Of a stretch of 64,000 bases of DNA, positions 9,565 to 15,983 are shown in pieces. Position numbers and translations under genes: made by a program. A model generated the notes under the pieces. That model had not been told where the DNA came from and did not search any database. It was given only the letters and a program-made list of their open reading frames with translations. The stretch spans positions 24,976-88,975 of the forward strand of contig CAMLIF010000004.1 of NCBI GenBank assembly GCA_946479985.1, given 5' to 3'. Positions within the stretch are counted from its first letter, which is position 1. Every line of letters starts with the position of its first letter. Origin of the DNA: an uncultured Flavobacteriales bacterium (GTDB taxonomy: Bacteria > Bacteroidota > Bacteroidia > Flavobacteriales > Crocinitomicaceae).

Positions 9565-9621
9565 TTTAGGGGACACAGCGCACTGTACCCCCTTGAAATC
9601 CCTATTGATGGGATTCGGAGG

Positions 9622-9629
9622 CAAAGGTA
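9622..9629 (-). promoter_or_regulatory. Putative -7 box of mfd
   Basis: Read on the minus strand this is TACCTTTG, a full match to the Bacteroidota TAnnTTTG element, 58 bases before the chosen mfd ATG. No convincing TTG/TTTG -33 element lies at the usual distance. Confidence 0.45.
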
Positions 9630-9688
9630 ATCAAAAGCTGATTATTTTGTTTAAGTAGTAAGAATGGTTTTGGCACCGTAAGTTTTAT

Positions 9689-9715
9689 GTTTACACTAAA
9701 CAGTTTACTGTAAAC
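9689..9715. promoter_or_regulatory. Tandem operator dyads upstream of the HTH-PRTase regulator
   Basis: Two 13-bp dyads separated by one base: GTTTACACTAAAC (5-bp arms GTTTA/TAAAC) and GTTTACTGTAAAC (perfect 6-bp arms around a central T). They lie 28-54 bases before the start of the regulator gene and immediately upstream of a -7 box TATCTTTG at 9723-9730, where the -33 element would be. A near-identical copy follows the gene. Autoregulation is the natural reading. Confidence 0.6.
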
Positions 9716-9722
9716 AAAACAG

Positions 9723-9730
9723 TATCTTTG
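9723..9730 (+). promoter_or_regulatory. Putative -7 box of the HTH-PRTase regulator
   Basis: TATCTTTG matches TAnnTTTG exactly, 13 bases before the ATG at 9744. The operator dyads end eight bases upstream, so a bound repressor would cover the -33 region. Confidence 0.55.
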
Positions 9731-9743
9731 CAAGAAACAATTT

Positions 9744-10721
9744 ATGAAATCGGAGAATAAAATACTTGGCTTCCTTGAAAAAAAAGAAATGAGTACCGTT
9801 GAAGAGCTAACAAATAACCTGGGTTTTTCGCGTCAGTACATTCATACTTTGTTAGATCGATTGATGGATAAAGGATTAGTAGAGAAAAATGGCAAACCAC
9901 CACATGTTTTTTACCGAATTGCTGATATGGATAACAACCAGGAGCCGCCTAAAATTACGTTGGAAAGCGAACGATTTTTATCCGAGCATTTTCTTATCGT
10001 GCAGGCTATGGGAAACATGCTGCAAGGTGTTGAAGCCATGCAGTACTGGTGTGCGATTCAGAATTTGGATTTTAATAAAACTGTTCAGGAGTATATCGAA
10101 ACAAGAAGAAAATACTTGAGTTATTTTAATGAAGATGGTTTCATCAATGGAATACAAAAACTTCAGAACACGAAAGGAATCAATGAAATAGGTGTTGATC
10201 ATTTGTATTATTTTGATTTTTATGCGATTGAAAGATTCGGAAAAACCCGGCTCGGAACACTGATGCATTACGCTAAACAAGGCCAGAACAAATCCTTAAT
10301 GAAAATGATCGTTTCAGAAATTAAATACCGTTTAGCGAATTTTATTGATGCGAATAATATCGATGCAATTGTTTACGTTCCTCCAACCATCAAAAGAAAC
10401 GTTCAAATTATGGATTTTTTTGAGAAGAACCTGGGGGTTGCGTTACCAAAGATCAAAGTTCAGAAAATAAGAAACAACATTGTGATTCCTCAGAAAGCGT
10501 TGTCCAAACTTGTTGAGCGGGTTGAAAATGCCAGGAAAACCTTTTATGTAGGAGAAAACCAGTCTTACAATAAAGTATTAATTCTGGATGATGCGATTGG
10601 AAGTGGTGCAACGATTAACGAAATTGCTTTAAAGATAAGATCGGCAGGGTTGGCTAAAGAGATTTACGGATTAGCAATAACCGGGAGCTACAAGGGGTTT
10701 GAAGTAATATCTGAAATTTAG
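9744..10721 (+). CDS. Winged-helix regulator with C-terminal phosphoribosyltransferase-fold domain
   Basis: A 325-residue protein in two parts. Residues 1-60 form a winged helix-turn-helix (STVEELTNNLGF followed by a recognition helix and a wing ending in YRI). Residues about 190-325 resemble a type I phosphoribosyltransferase: the PRPP-binding loop is LILDDAIGSGAT at 279-290, and the preceding basic segment recalls ComF-like proteins. The middle is helical and unassigned. A DNA-binding domain fused to a PRTase fold is the plan of Bacillus PurR, which senses PRPP, but this is not an obvious PurR orthologue. I infer a transcription factor that responds to PRPP or a nucleotide. Its own gene is bracketed by matching operators. 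It stands alone between mfd and a convergent lipoprotein gene. Confidence 0.65.
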   Translation: MKSENKILGFLEKKEMSTVEELTNNLGFSRQYIHTLLDRLMDKGLVEKNGKPPHVFYRIADMDNNQEPPKITLESERFLSEHFLIVQAMGNMLQGVEAMQYWCAIQNLDFNKTVQEYIETRRKYLSYFNEDGFINGIQKLQNTKGINEIGVDHLYYFDFYAIERFGKTRLGTLMHYAKQGQNKSLMKMIVSEIKYRLANFIDANNIDAIVYVPPTIKRNVQIMDFFEKNLGVALPKIKVQKIRNNIVIPQKALSKLVERVENARKTFYVGENQSYNKVLILDDAIGSGATINEIALKIRSAGLAKEIYGLAITGSYKGFEVISEI

Positions 10722-10747
10722 TTTACACTAAGCTGTTTACTGTAAAC
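10721..10747. promoter_or_regulatory. Second copy of the tandem operator dyads, downstream of the regulator
   Basis: Begins on the last base of the regulator stop codon. It matches the upstream 27-bp operator at 25 of 27 positions; the first dyad is GTTTACACTAAGC, the second GTTTACTGTAAAC is unchanged. The next gene is convergent, so this copy controls no obvious promoter. It could load repressor for looping, block read-through, or be a relic of duplication. Confidence 0.6.
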
Positions 10748-10780
10748 TAATATTTTAAAAGGAGCATGGACTTTTGAAGT

Positions 10781-11812
10781 TTAGTTTATGTCCAGGTTTT
10801 TTTGAAGTGTCCAGCCAATCACTTTTTTGGAAAAATACCTCTCATCACGATCATCACCAGCTTCTTTATTGAATACTTGTGCATCCAGTTCAACCTTTAT
10901 CCATTCCAATCCGTATTCATCTTTTTCATAGTCCATTATTTGAATATGGGTCATTTGATCCATTTCCTGTTGGAAATAGATCACTTCTGATGCATAATCG
11001 GGATTCGTATGAAATCTTCCACCTACAAAAAAGCGGTGTAAAGCATAATCCAAACGAATTTTCATTGGTTGATAAAGACAAATCGTATCTATGCTGCCGT
11101 CAGAATAACAATTTTTCCTTTTTAAGAGTTTATTTATGTAAACGGTGTCGAACAGTATGGAGTCTACTTTAAAGAAATATTCGTATTCACGGTTACAGGA
11201 TTCGCTCTTCGGATGTTTGGAATAACAAAGCGAGCCCTTCAGGCTGTCGATTGATGAAAAGATGCTGTCCTGAGCGTGCCTGTCTCTGAACAAGACACGG
11301 TAATCCGGATAAAATTCCGGCAAATAACTCAGGCGGCTTTCAAATAAACCTGCGGATGATTGATGATCCTGTTTCACACAGCTAAGTGCCGCCTTCAGGT
11401 TTTTTTCCGCGAACTCTCTGTTAAGTTTAAGGTGAATCATTAATGTTAATTGCTGCTTATAGCCATACCGTTTTTCGTCAGTGCTTGCTTCCGTTAAGGG
11501 TTGTTGTCTGATCTGGTATGCAGATTCCTGGAAAGGATGACGTCCTTTTAAAGTGAGTTTCCCGGAAGTATTCACGGAGTAAAGACCGATATATCGGAAT
11601 TCGTTTTGGTAATTCTCCCCGCGAACCGAGACATTTACCAGGTAAACGGAATCTGCAAGTTCCAGATTCACTGCAATATCTTCGAAATCGGTTTGTTTTG
11701 GATCTATTTCAACATATCCGCTGTAAATTCCGTGGTAGGAAAATTGTTTGGTTTCCTGGCCAAAGCAAGAAGAAAGAATTAGTAAAAAAGTACTTAGTAA
11801 AAATGTTTTCAT
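10781..11812 (-). CDS. Hypothetical secreted protein or lipoprotein
   Basis: A 343-residue protein starting at the ATG of MKTFLLS; the frame continues four codons upstream. The signal sequence ends LILSSCFGQ: LSSC is an acceptable lipobox, and the following FGQ also resembles the Bacteroidota signal peptidase I pattern, so anchored lipoprotein and soluble export are both possible. The mature part is mostly beta-strand with several Cys and no recognised domain. It is convergent with the HTH-PRTase regulator. Confidence 0.6.
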   Translation of the reverse strand: MKTFLLSTFLLILSSCFGQETKQFSYHGIYSGYVEIDPKQTDFEDIAVNLELADSVYLVNVSVRGENYQNEFRYIGLYSVNTSGKLTLKGRHPFQESAYQIRQQPLTEASTDEKRYGYKQQLTLMIHLKLNREFAEKNLKAALSCVKQDHQSSAGLFESRLSYLPEFYPDYRVLFRDRHAQDSIFSSIDSLKGSLCYSKHPKSESCNREYEYFFKVDSILFDTVYINKLLKRKNCYSDGSIDTICLYQPMKIRLDYALHRFFVGGRFHTNPDYASEVIYFQQEMDQMTHIQIMDYEKDEYGLEWIKVELDAQVFNKEAGDDRDERYFSKKVIGWTLQKNLDIN

Positions 11813-11943
11813 TGTGCAGAACAAGGTGCCGGTTAAACGCTATTTTGATTCGATGTTACAGTGAGCTTTGAAAGTAATCATTTCGGAAGTAACATAAGTC
11901 CGTTTAAGTTCTATGTTTAGAATTAGTTAAAGTGGAGTACTTC

Positions 11944-11973
11944 TTGTTTTGAACCAAAAACAATTTACATTTG
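11944..11973 (+). promoter_or_regulatory. Promoter TTG-N19-TACATTTG
   Basis: TTG at 11944-11946, 19 bases, then TACATTTG at 11966-11973: a full match to the Bacteroidota housekeeping consensus. It points to a short transcript that would meet a terminator-like hairpin at 11983-12036. Confidence 0.55.
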
Positions 11974-12102
11974 CATCAACATGCTTTCCCCGCTTCCCAT
12001 TTGAACAGCGCGCTCAGGGAAAGCTTTTTTGTTTTTACTATTGTTGATCCTAAGGCCATAGGATTTCCTAAAGACTGGGGCGAAGATGCCTTTTGGCAAT
12101 AG
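11955..12102 (+). pseudogene. Possible gene remnant with Abi-like C-terminal end
   Basis: An open frame without a start codon ends in TAG at 12100-12102 and its last 18 codons read DPKAIGFPKDWGEDAFWQ. That composition is protein-like, and the GFP-x-x-W motif near a C-terminus recalls Abi (AbiD/F-type) abortive-infection proteins. No upstream part of such a protein is visible, so it would be a decayed fragment. The call rests on a short motif and could be chance. Confidence 0.25.
11978..12036 (+). ncRNA. Candidate short RNA or attenuated leader
   Basis: After the strong promoter, transcription would start near 11978-11980 and run through GCTTTCCC (11983-11990) and its perfect complement GGGAAAGC (12017-12024), followed by six T, a G and five T, an intrinsic-terminator pattern. 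The product would be about 55 nt. It also holds a seven-codon frame (MLSPLPI), so a leader peptide is an alternative. A third reading is that the region belongs to a decayed gene, listed separately. No known RNA family is recognised. Confidence 0.4.
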
Positions 12103-12237
12103 AGTGCATTCATTTTGAATCGCTCTTTTTCATTTTGAAAATAATCTAAACGTTTGGCACGACGAAACCCCCTGTTTTATAAGACTTCTGTGTTTTGGCA
12201 CGTGTTTTACTAATAGGTATTGAACAAAATTGACAAC
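12103..12237 (+). promoter_or_regulatory. Upstream region of the DUF4382 gene with two TTGGCACG motifs
   Basis: TTGGCACG occurs at about 12154-12161 and again at 12195-12202. The second, with TTAC four bases later, matches a sigma-54 -24/-12 promoter except for one base of the -12 GC. An rpoN gene lies elsewhere in this window. It is 36 bases before the gene start. No activator-binding site is recognised, so this is tentative. Confidence 0.3.
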
Positions 12238-12765
12238 ATGAAAACTTTAAACATAATATTGGCTTTGAGTACGGGAATCACGCTGGTATCATTATCCGGG
12301 TGCAAAAAAGATGAAGGGGAGAGTCGTATGACAGTGAAGATGGTTGATGCACCCGGTGATTTCCAACAAGTAAACGTAGAAGTGCTGAAAGTTCAGGTAA
12401 ATCATTCCGGTGCGGGATGGATAGATTTACCGACAAACGGTGGGATTTACGATCTCTTAACGCTGCAGAATGATGTTTCGGCAACGTTGGTAGATGTGGG
12501 CGTGCTTCCTTCGGGACATTTAAATCAGTTCCGATTGATCCTGGGCGACGACAACACGGTGATGGTTGACAGCGTTTATTATCCGCTTTCAACTCCTTCG
12601 GCACAGCAGAGCGGATTGAAAATTAATCTGAACAGCGATTTTGAGCCGAACGTTTATTACCAGCTCTTACTCGATTTTGATGCTGCAAACAGTATCGTTA
12701 CACAAGGCAACGGTGGATATTCACTCAAGCCGGTTATAAAAGTTCTTTCCATACAACCTTTATAG
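12238..12765 (+). CDS. DUF4382 domain lipoprotein
   Basis: A 175-residue protein beginning at the ATG of MKTLNII (a TTG six codons upstream is in frame but less likely). The lipoprotein signal ends SLSGC. The mature part begins MTVKMVDAPGDFQQVNVEV, the standard opening of DUF4382 domains, which are beta-sandwich cell-surface proteins of unknown function in Bacteroidota. It has its own terminator and appears monocistronic. Function beyond surface location cannot be assigned. Confidence 0.8.
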   Translation: MKTLNIILALSTGITLVSLSGCKKDEGESRMTVKMVDAPGDFQQVNVEVLKVQVNHSGAGWIDLPTNGGIYDLLTLQNDVSATLVDVGVLPSGHLNQFRLILGDDNTVMVDSVYYPLSTPSAQQSGLKINLNSDFEPNVYYQLLLDFDAANSIVTQGNGGYSLKPVIKVLSIQPL

Positions 12766-12792
12766 ACCGGAACAGAGTTCCATATATATATG

Positions 12793-12827
12793 AAAGCGAT
12801 TGGTAGAAGTACTGATCGCTTTTTTTA
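12793..12827 (+). terminator. Intrinsic terminator of the DUF4382 gene
   Basis: Arms AAAGCGAT (12793-12800) and ATCGCTTT (12815-12822) with a 14-nt loop, then further T residues. Confidence 0.7.
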
Positions 12828-12840
12828 TTGGATTGGTAAG

Positions 12841-12867
12841 ATTGTCGGCTAGCCGACAATTTTTTTC
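12841..12867 (+). terminator. Perfect palindrome followed by T tract
   Basis: ATTGTCGGCTAGCCGACAAT (12841-12860) is a perfect 20-bp palindrome followed by seven T. It is probably a second, back-up terminator after the DUF4382 gene, though a loopless palindrome could also be a protein-binding site. Confidence 0.55.
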
Positions 12868-12873
12868 TTTTGG

Positions 12874-13035
12874 CCACAGATGCACAGATAAAAAGCGAGC
12901 CTACCGGACTCGCTATGTAGAAGTGTAAGATGTTTATGATCTAAATAAATGTCATACGGGTTGTTAGCCTGTTGTAAACATCATCAACAGTTAAAGCTCG
13001 TCCGGTAGGCGAGCATATTATCTGTGCATTTGTGG
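12874..13035. repeat. REPIN-like inverted repeat with complementary hairpin loops
   Basis: Arms 12874-12914 and 12995-13035 are reverse complements at about 33 of 41 positions. Each arm holds its own hairpin: GCGAG/CTCGC around loop CCTACCGGA (12895-12913) and GCTCG/CGAGC around loop TCCGGTAGG (12996-13014). The loops are exact reverse complements, and the differences between arms keep each small stem paired. An inner pair GATGTTTA (12929-12936)/TAAACATC (12975-12982) extends the fold. It resembles a doublet of repetitive extragenic palindromes. Confidence 0.6.
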
Positions 13036-13192
13036 GAGATGAGGAAGCCGCAATATGAGCGGAAGTTTTCGTTTAGTCAATGAATGTGCTATGTGAAGTT
13101 GTGAGATCTACCTTTTGGTCAATCGGGTTTAAAAATCCCAACGAAACCATCAGGTCAAGCGTTCCTTTTGGTAATATTAAAAAACTCAATAT
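13036..13192. other. Intergenic region upstream of the T9SS protein gene
   Basis: No gene is seen. It should hold the promoter of the following gene, but I see no full TTG-N19-TAnnTTTG match. Confidence 0.3.
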
Positions 13193-14716
13193 ATGAAAAC
13201 AATCGCTACTTCAGTATTAGGCATTCTTTTTCTTGGCTCGGCTTTCGGGCAGGGATACACAGAATCAACAGCAAATTCACAGGTTAAATATTATGTTACC
13301 AATGACGGAACTATGTTTAACAATCCTTCCGGTCCAAGCGGCGGGTATCTCGTTCCGAAAGACAGTCTTGTCAGTGCAATCTACGCCATGTTTCCTATGA
13401 TGGCCGGTGAAGATATAAACGGTCAGCTAAAAGGAGCCGCAGCCGAGTTCCAAAACTCCGATTTCTTCCGCGGACCAATTGCCGACAATTACCTTACATC
13501 AGAATACCTTACACGATTCGGACAATCGATCTGGTATATGTCGAAGGCGGAGGTTGACAATCATATGGACCATTACCAGGATGGAGCTTACACGATGTCG
13601 GGAGCAATAGAAAACTGGCCGGGAAATGGAAATACAACGAATGGTGAATCACTTATTCTTGCTCCGTTTCATGATCATGATATGGATGGTCAATATGAGC
13701 CAATGGAGGGAGATTATCCCGAAATCAGAGGCGACAAAGCACTTTATGTGATTGTAAACGACGACGCAAATGTGCATCCTTCCGGACTTAGTCCGATTCA
13801 AATTGAAATGCACATGATGTTTTATCAATTCGAAAATGCAACAGATCCGGTCCTCACAAATACAACGTTTGTTTTAACAACACTGCACAACCGGGGAACG
13901 CAAACCTTGTATAATTTCAATTTCGGTCACCTGGTGGATTTCGATTTGGGCGGTTATGCAGATGATTATATCGGAACGGATATAGATCGCCAGTTATCCT
14001 ATGTATACAATGCCGATTTGAATGATGGCCCGCATTTGGGAAATCCAGGTTACGGAGAAAACCCTCCTTCAGTTGGAGTGCTTGCACTTGACGGAAATAT
14101 GGCTTCCAACATCAGACATATGAGTGATTATTCAATGGGAGCGGAAATTTATCGTTCGCTGCAGGGTTTGCAAAATGACGGATCTCCGGTTTTGGACCCC
14201 GATGGTGAAGCTACTCCTTATGTGTATACAGAAACTGGTGCGGGATGGAACGAATCTACTGCGATGAGCATACCGGGAGACCGCAGATCGGTGATCGGTT
14301 ATGATGCGTTTACGTTACAACCGTTTACTTCTTACTGTTTTAACAATGCCATTGTTTATGCACGTAGTGACGCCGGATCTATTTTCTCCAGTGCCGATAG
14401 TTTAGGTTTGGCAGCCGACCATGTTCAGGCATTTTTCGATAATCAGAACTGGGGTTGCCACACTACCGATTTAGGAGTGAATGATCAGAAAGCGCTTTCT
14501 ATTTCATTGTACCCGAACCCAACTCAGGATAAGCTTTTCATCCAGGGAATTGAGTCGGGGACTTACCGGATTTTGAACCTGGAAGGGAGAGTAGTTAAAA
14601 GCGGACGTTTAGAAGCAACTAATATTGACGTTGAAACGTTAACCAATGGTTACTACATTTTAGAAGTTGGAAGTAATAATGGAAAACCTGGTAGAAGCTC
14701 ATTCGTAAAAGAATAA
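13193..14716 (+). CDS. Secreted T9SS type A protein of unknown function
   Basis: A 507-residue protein with a signal peptide (MKTIATSVLGILFLGSAFGQ). The central part has Asp-rich loops such as HDHDMDGQYEPMEGD (near residue 160), typical of calcium-binding extracellular domains. The last 75 residues are a type A sorting domain: SLYPNPTQDKLFI, then LNLEGRVVKSG and a final beta-strand, which directs export through the type IX system and surface attachment or release. No catalytic domain is recognised. It is monocistronic and ends in a strong terminator. Confidence 0.8.
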   Translation: MKTIATSVLGILFLGSAFGQGYTESTANSQVKYYVTNDGTMFNNPSGPSGGYLVPKDSLVSAIYAMFPMMAGEDINGQLKGAAAEFQNSDFFRGPIADNYLTSEYLTRFGQSIWYMSKAEVDNHMDHYQDGAYTMSGAIENWPGNGNTTNGESLILAPFHDHDMDGQYEPMEGDYPEIRGDKALYVIVNDDANVHPSGLSPIQIEMHMMFYQFENATDPVLTNTTFVLTTLHNRGTQTLYNFNFGHLVDFDLGGYADDYIGTDIDRQLSYVYNADLNDGPHLGNPGYGENPPSVGVLALDGNMASNIRHMSDYSMGAEIYRSLQGLQNDGSPVLDPDGEATPYVYTETGAGWNESTAMSIPGDRRSVIGYDAFTLQPFTSYCFNNAIVYARSDAGSIFSSADSLGLAADHVQAFFDNQNWGCHTTDLGVNDQKALSISLYPNPTQDKLFIQGIESGTYRILNLEGRVVKSGRLEATNIDVETLTNGYYILEVGSNNGKPGRSSFVKE

Positions 14717-14740
14717 GTTTAAGCTTCGTTTGTTTAGAGG

Positions 14741-14772
14741 ACCTCTCCGTTTTTTCGGGGAGGTTTTTTTTT
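14741..14772 (+). terminator. Intrinsic terminator
   Basis: Stem ACCTCTCCG (14741-14749)/CGGGGAGGT (14756-14764) with one G-T pair and a T loop, followed by eight further T. It ends the T9SS protein transcript. Confidence 0.85.
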
Positions 14773-14873
14773 GAAGGTGAAGTAATATTACATTAGCTTC
14801 TATTTTATTGAATCGACTTATTTTGAATCGGTTAATTTCTTTTCTTTCAACTTACACTTCATCCCAACCTAAA

Positions 14874-14891
14874 GTAATTTTGCGAAATTAC
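14874..14891. promoter_or_regulatory. Dyad upstream of the hydrolase gene
   Basis: GTAATTT-TGCG-AAATTAC is a perfect inverted repeat. It contains TAATTTTG (14875-14882), a full -7 box match, but no TTG at -33 distance, and the start codon is 96 bases further on. Operator or promoter is possible; evidence is thin. Confidence 0.3.
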
Positions 14892-14978
14892 GCAGGGTTG
14901 TTGAGAAGAGAATTTTCATTTGCATTGAACCTTTTGAAACCGGCTGAGTAATCCTGTTAGAACCGATTATCAAACTCA

Positions 14979-15938
14979 ATGAAAATTCTGATCAAACAAT
15001 TCTTTTTTCTTTCAGTAATCCTATTGGCAAGTGCAACTGCAGAAGCTCAGACTATCGAAAAAATAGTTCTGAATGAAAACGAATTTTACAGCGGTCATTA
15101 TTTAACTGTTGTACCGCCCGGCGACAGTATTTCAGGGGTCTTAATCCTTTTGTCAGGCTTCGGACAAGTTCCGGAAGATACACCGCCTGAAACCAAACTT
15201 CACAACGTGGCTTATGCAAATAACATACTAACCGTTTTCGCCGCTGCCGGAAATAAGTTGTATGCTGATTCGGTTGTTCAGGCAAATCTAACCGAAGTTA
15301 TTAAAGATGTAATTACCAGGTATAAAGTAGGAACGGGCAGTTTTGTACTCGGAGGGTTTTCTGCCGGTGGAATGATCGCGCTCAGATATGTTGAATTATG
15401 TAATGAATTCCCGAATAAATTTCCAATTCAGCCCAAAGGAGTATTTACAGTGGATTCGCCGATTGATATTTTTACGATTTGGGACCAGCTGGAAGAGAGC
15501 GCCGCAAACAATTATTCCGAATTGGCAGTTGAAGAAGCCAATCGTGCAATGAAGCATATCAAAGACGATCACGGTATTCCCGGGGAAAATGTAAAAATCT
15601 ATTCAAAACTAACGGCGTTTAGTATCGATAAAAATTATGGCGAGAATGAACGTTTCCTGAAGAATACAGCCGTAAGAACCTATCATGATGTAGACATAGC
15701 CTGGCGAATAATTAACCGGAATCAAACCGTGCATAATTCCAATTACGAAGTAACGGCAGAGCTAATAAACCAATTGAATTTAATGGGAAATATGAAAGCT
15801 GAATTTATGCAAACATTCCAAACAGGATACAGATCTAACGGACAAAGGCACCCTCATTCCTGGTCTATTGTAAACGAAGTGGAATGCATCCAATGGATGA
15901 ACGACATCATTAAACAGAACGAAACCATAAAACAATAA
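14979..15938 (+). CDS. Secreted alpha/beta-hydrolase (esterase-like)
   Basis: A 319-residue protein with a signal peptide cleaved after AEA-23. The nucleophile elbow GGFSAGG puts the catalytic Ser at residue 128; a His in the RHPHSW segment near residue 290 is the likely triad base, and an Asp between them (the VDSPIDIF region is a candidate) would be the acid. GFG in the preceding strand fits an oxyanion hole. This arrangement matches esterase-type secreted hydrolases. The substrate is unknown. The gene precedes the SUMF1-domain protein by 45 bases and may share its transcript. Confidence 0.75.
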   Translation: MKILIKQFFFLSVILLASATAEAQTIEKIVLNENEFYSGHYLTVVPPGDSISGVLILLSGFGQVPEDTPPETKLHNVAYANNILTVFAAAGNKLYADSVVQANLTEVIKDVITRYKVGTGSFVLGGFSAGGMIALRYVELCNEFPNKFPIQPKGVFTVDSPIDIFTIWDQLEESAANNYSELAVEEANRAMKHIKDDHGIPGENVKIYSKLTAFSIDKNYGENERFLKNTAVRTYHDVDIAWRIINRNQTVHNSNYEVTAELINQLNLMGNMKAEFMQTFQTGYRSNGQRHPHSWSIVNEVECIQWMNDIIKQNETIKQ

Positions 15939-15983
15939 TAACCCTGAAAAAGCGCACGCAGTTTTTCTTCTTAACTTTTAAAC

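Noticed and set aside
9565..9624. TTG-initiated 20-codon N-terminal extension of Mfd
   Set aside because: The TTG overlaps a -7 promoter box, and an ATG with normal Mfd sequence follows.
9667..9688. TTGGCACC as a sigma-54 promoter for the HTH-PRTase gene
   Set aside because: The -12 GC is missing and a full TAnnTTTG box lies nearer the gene.
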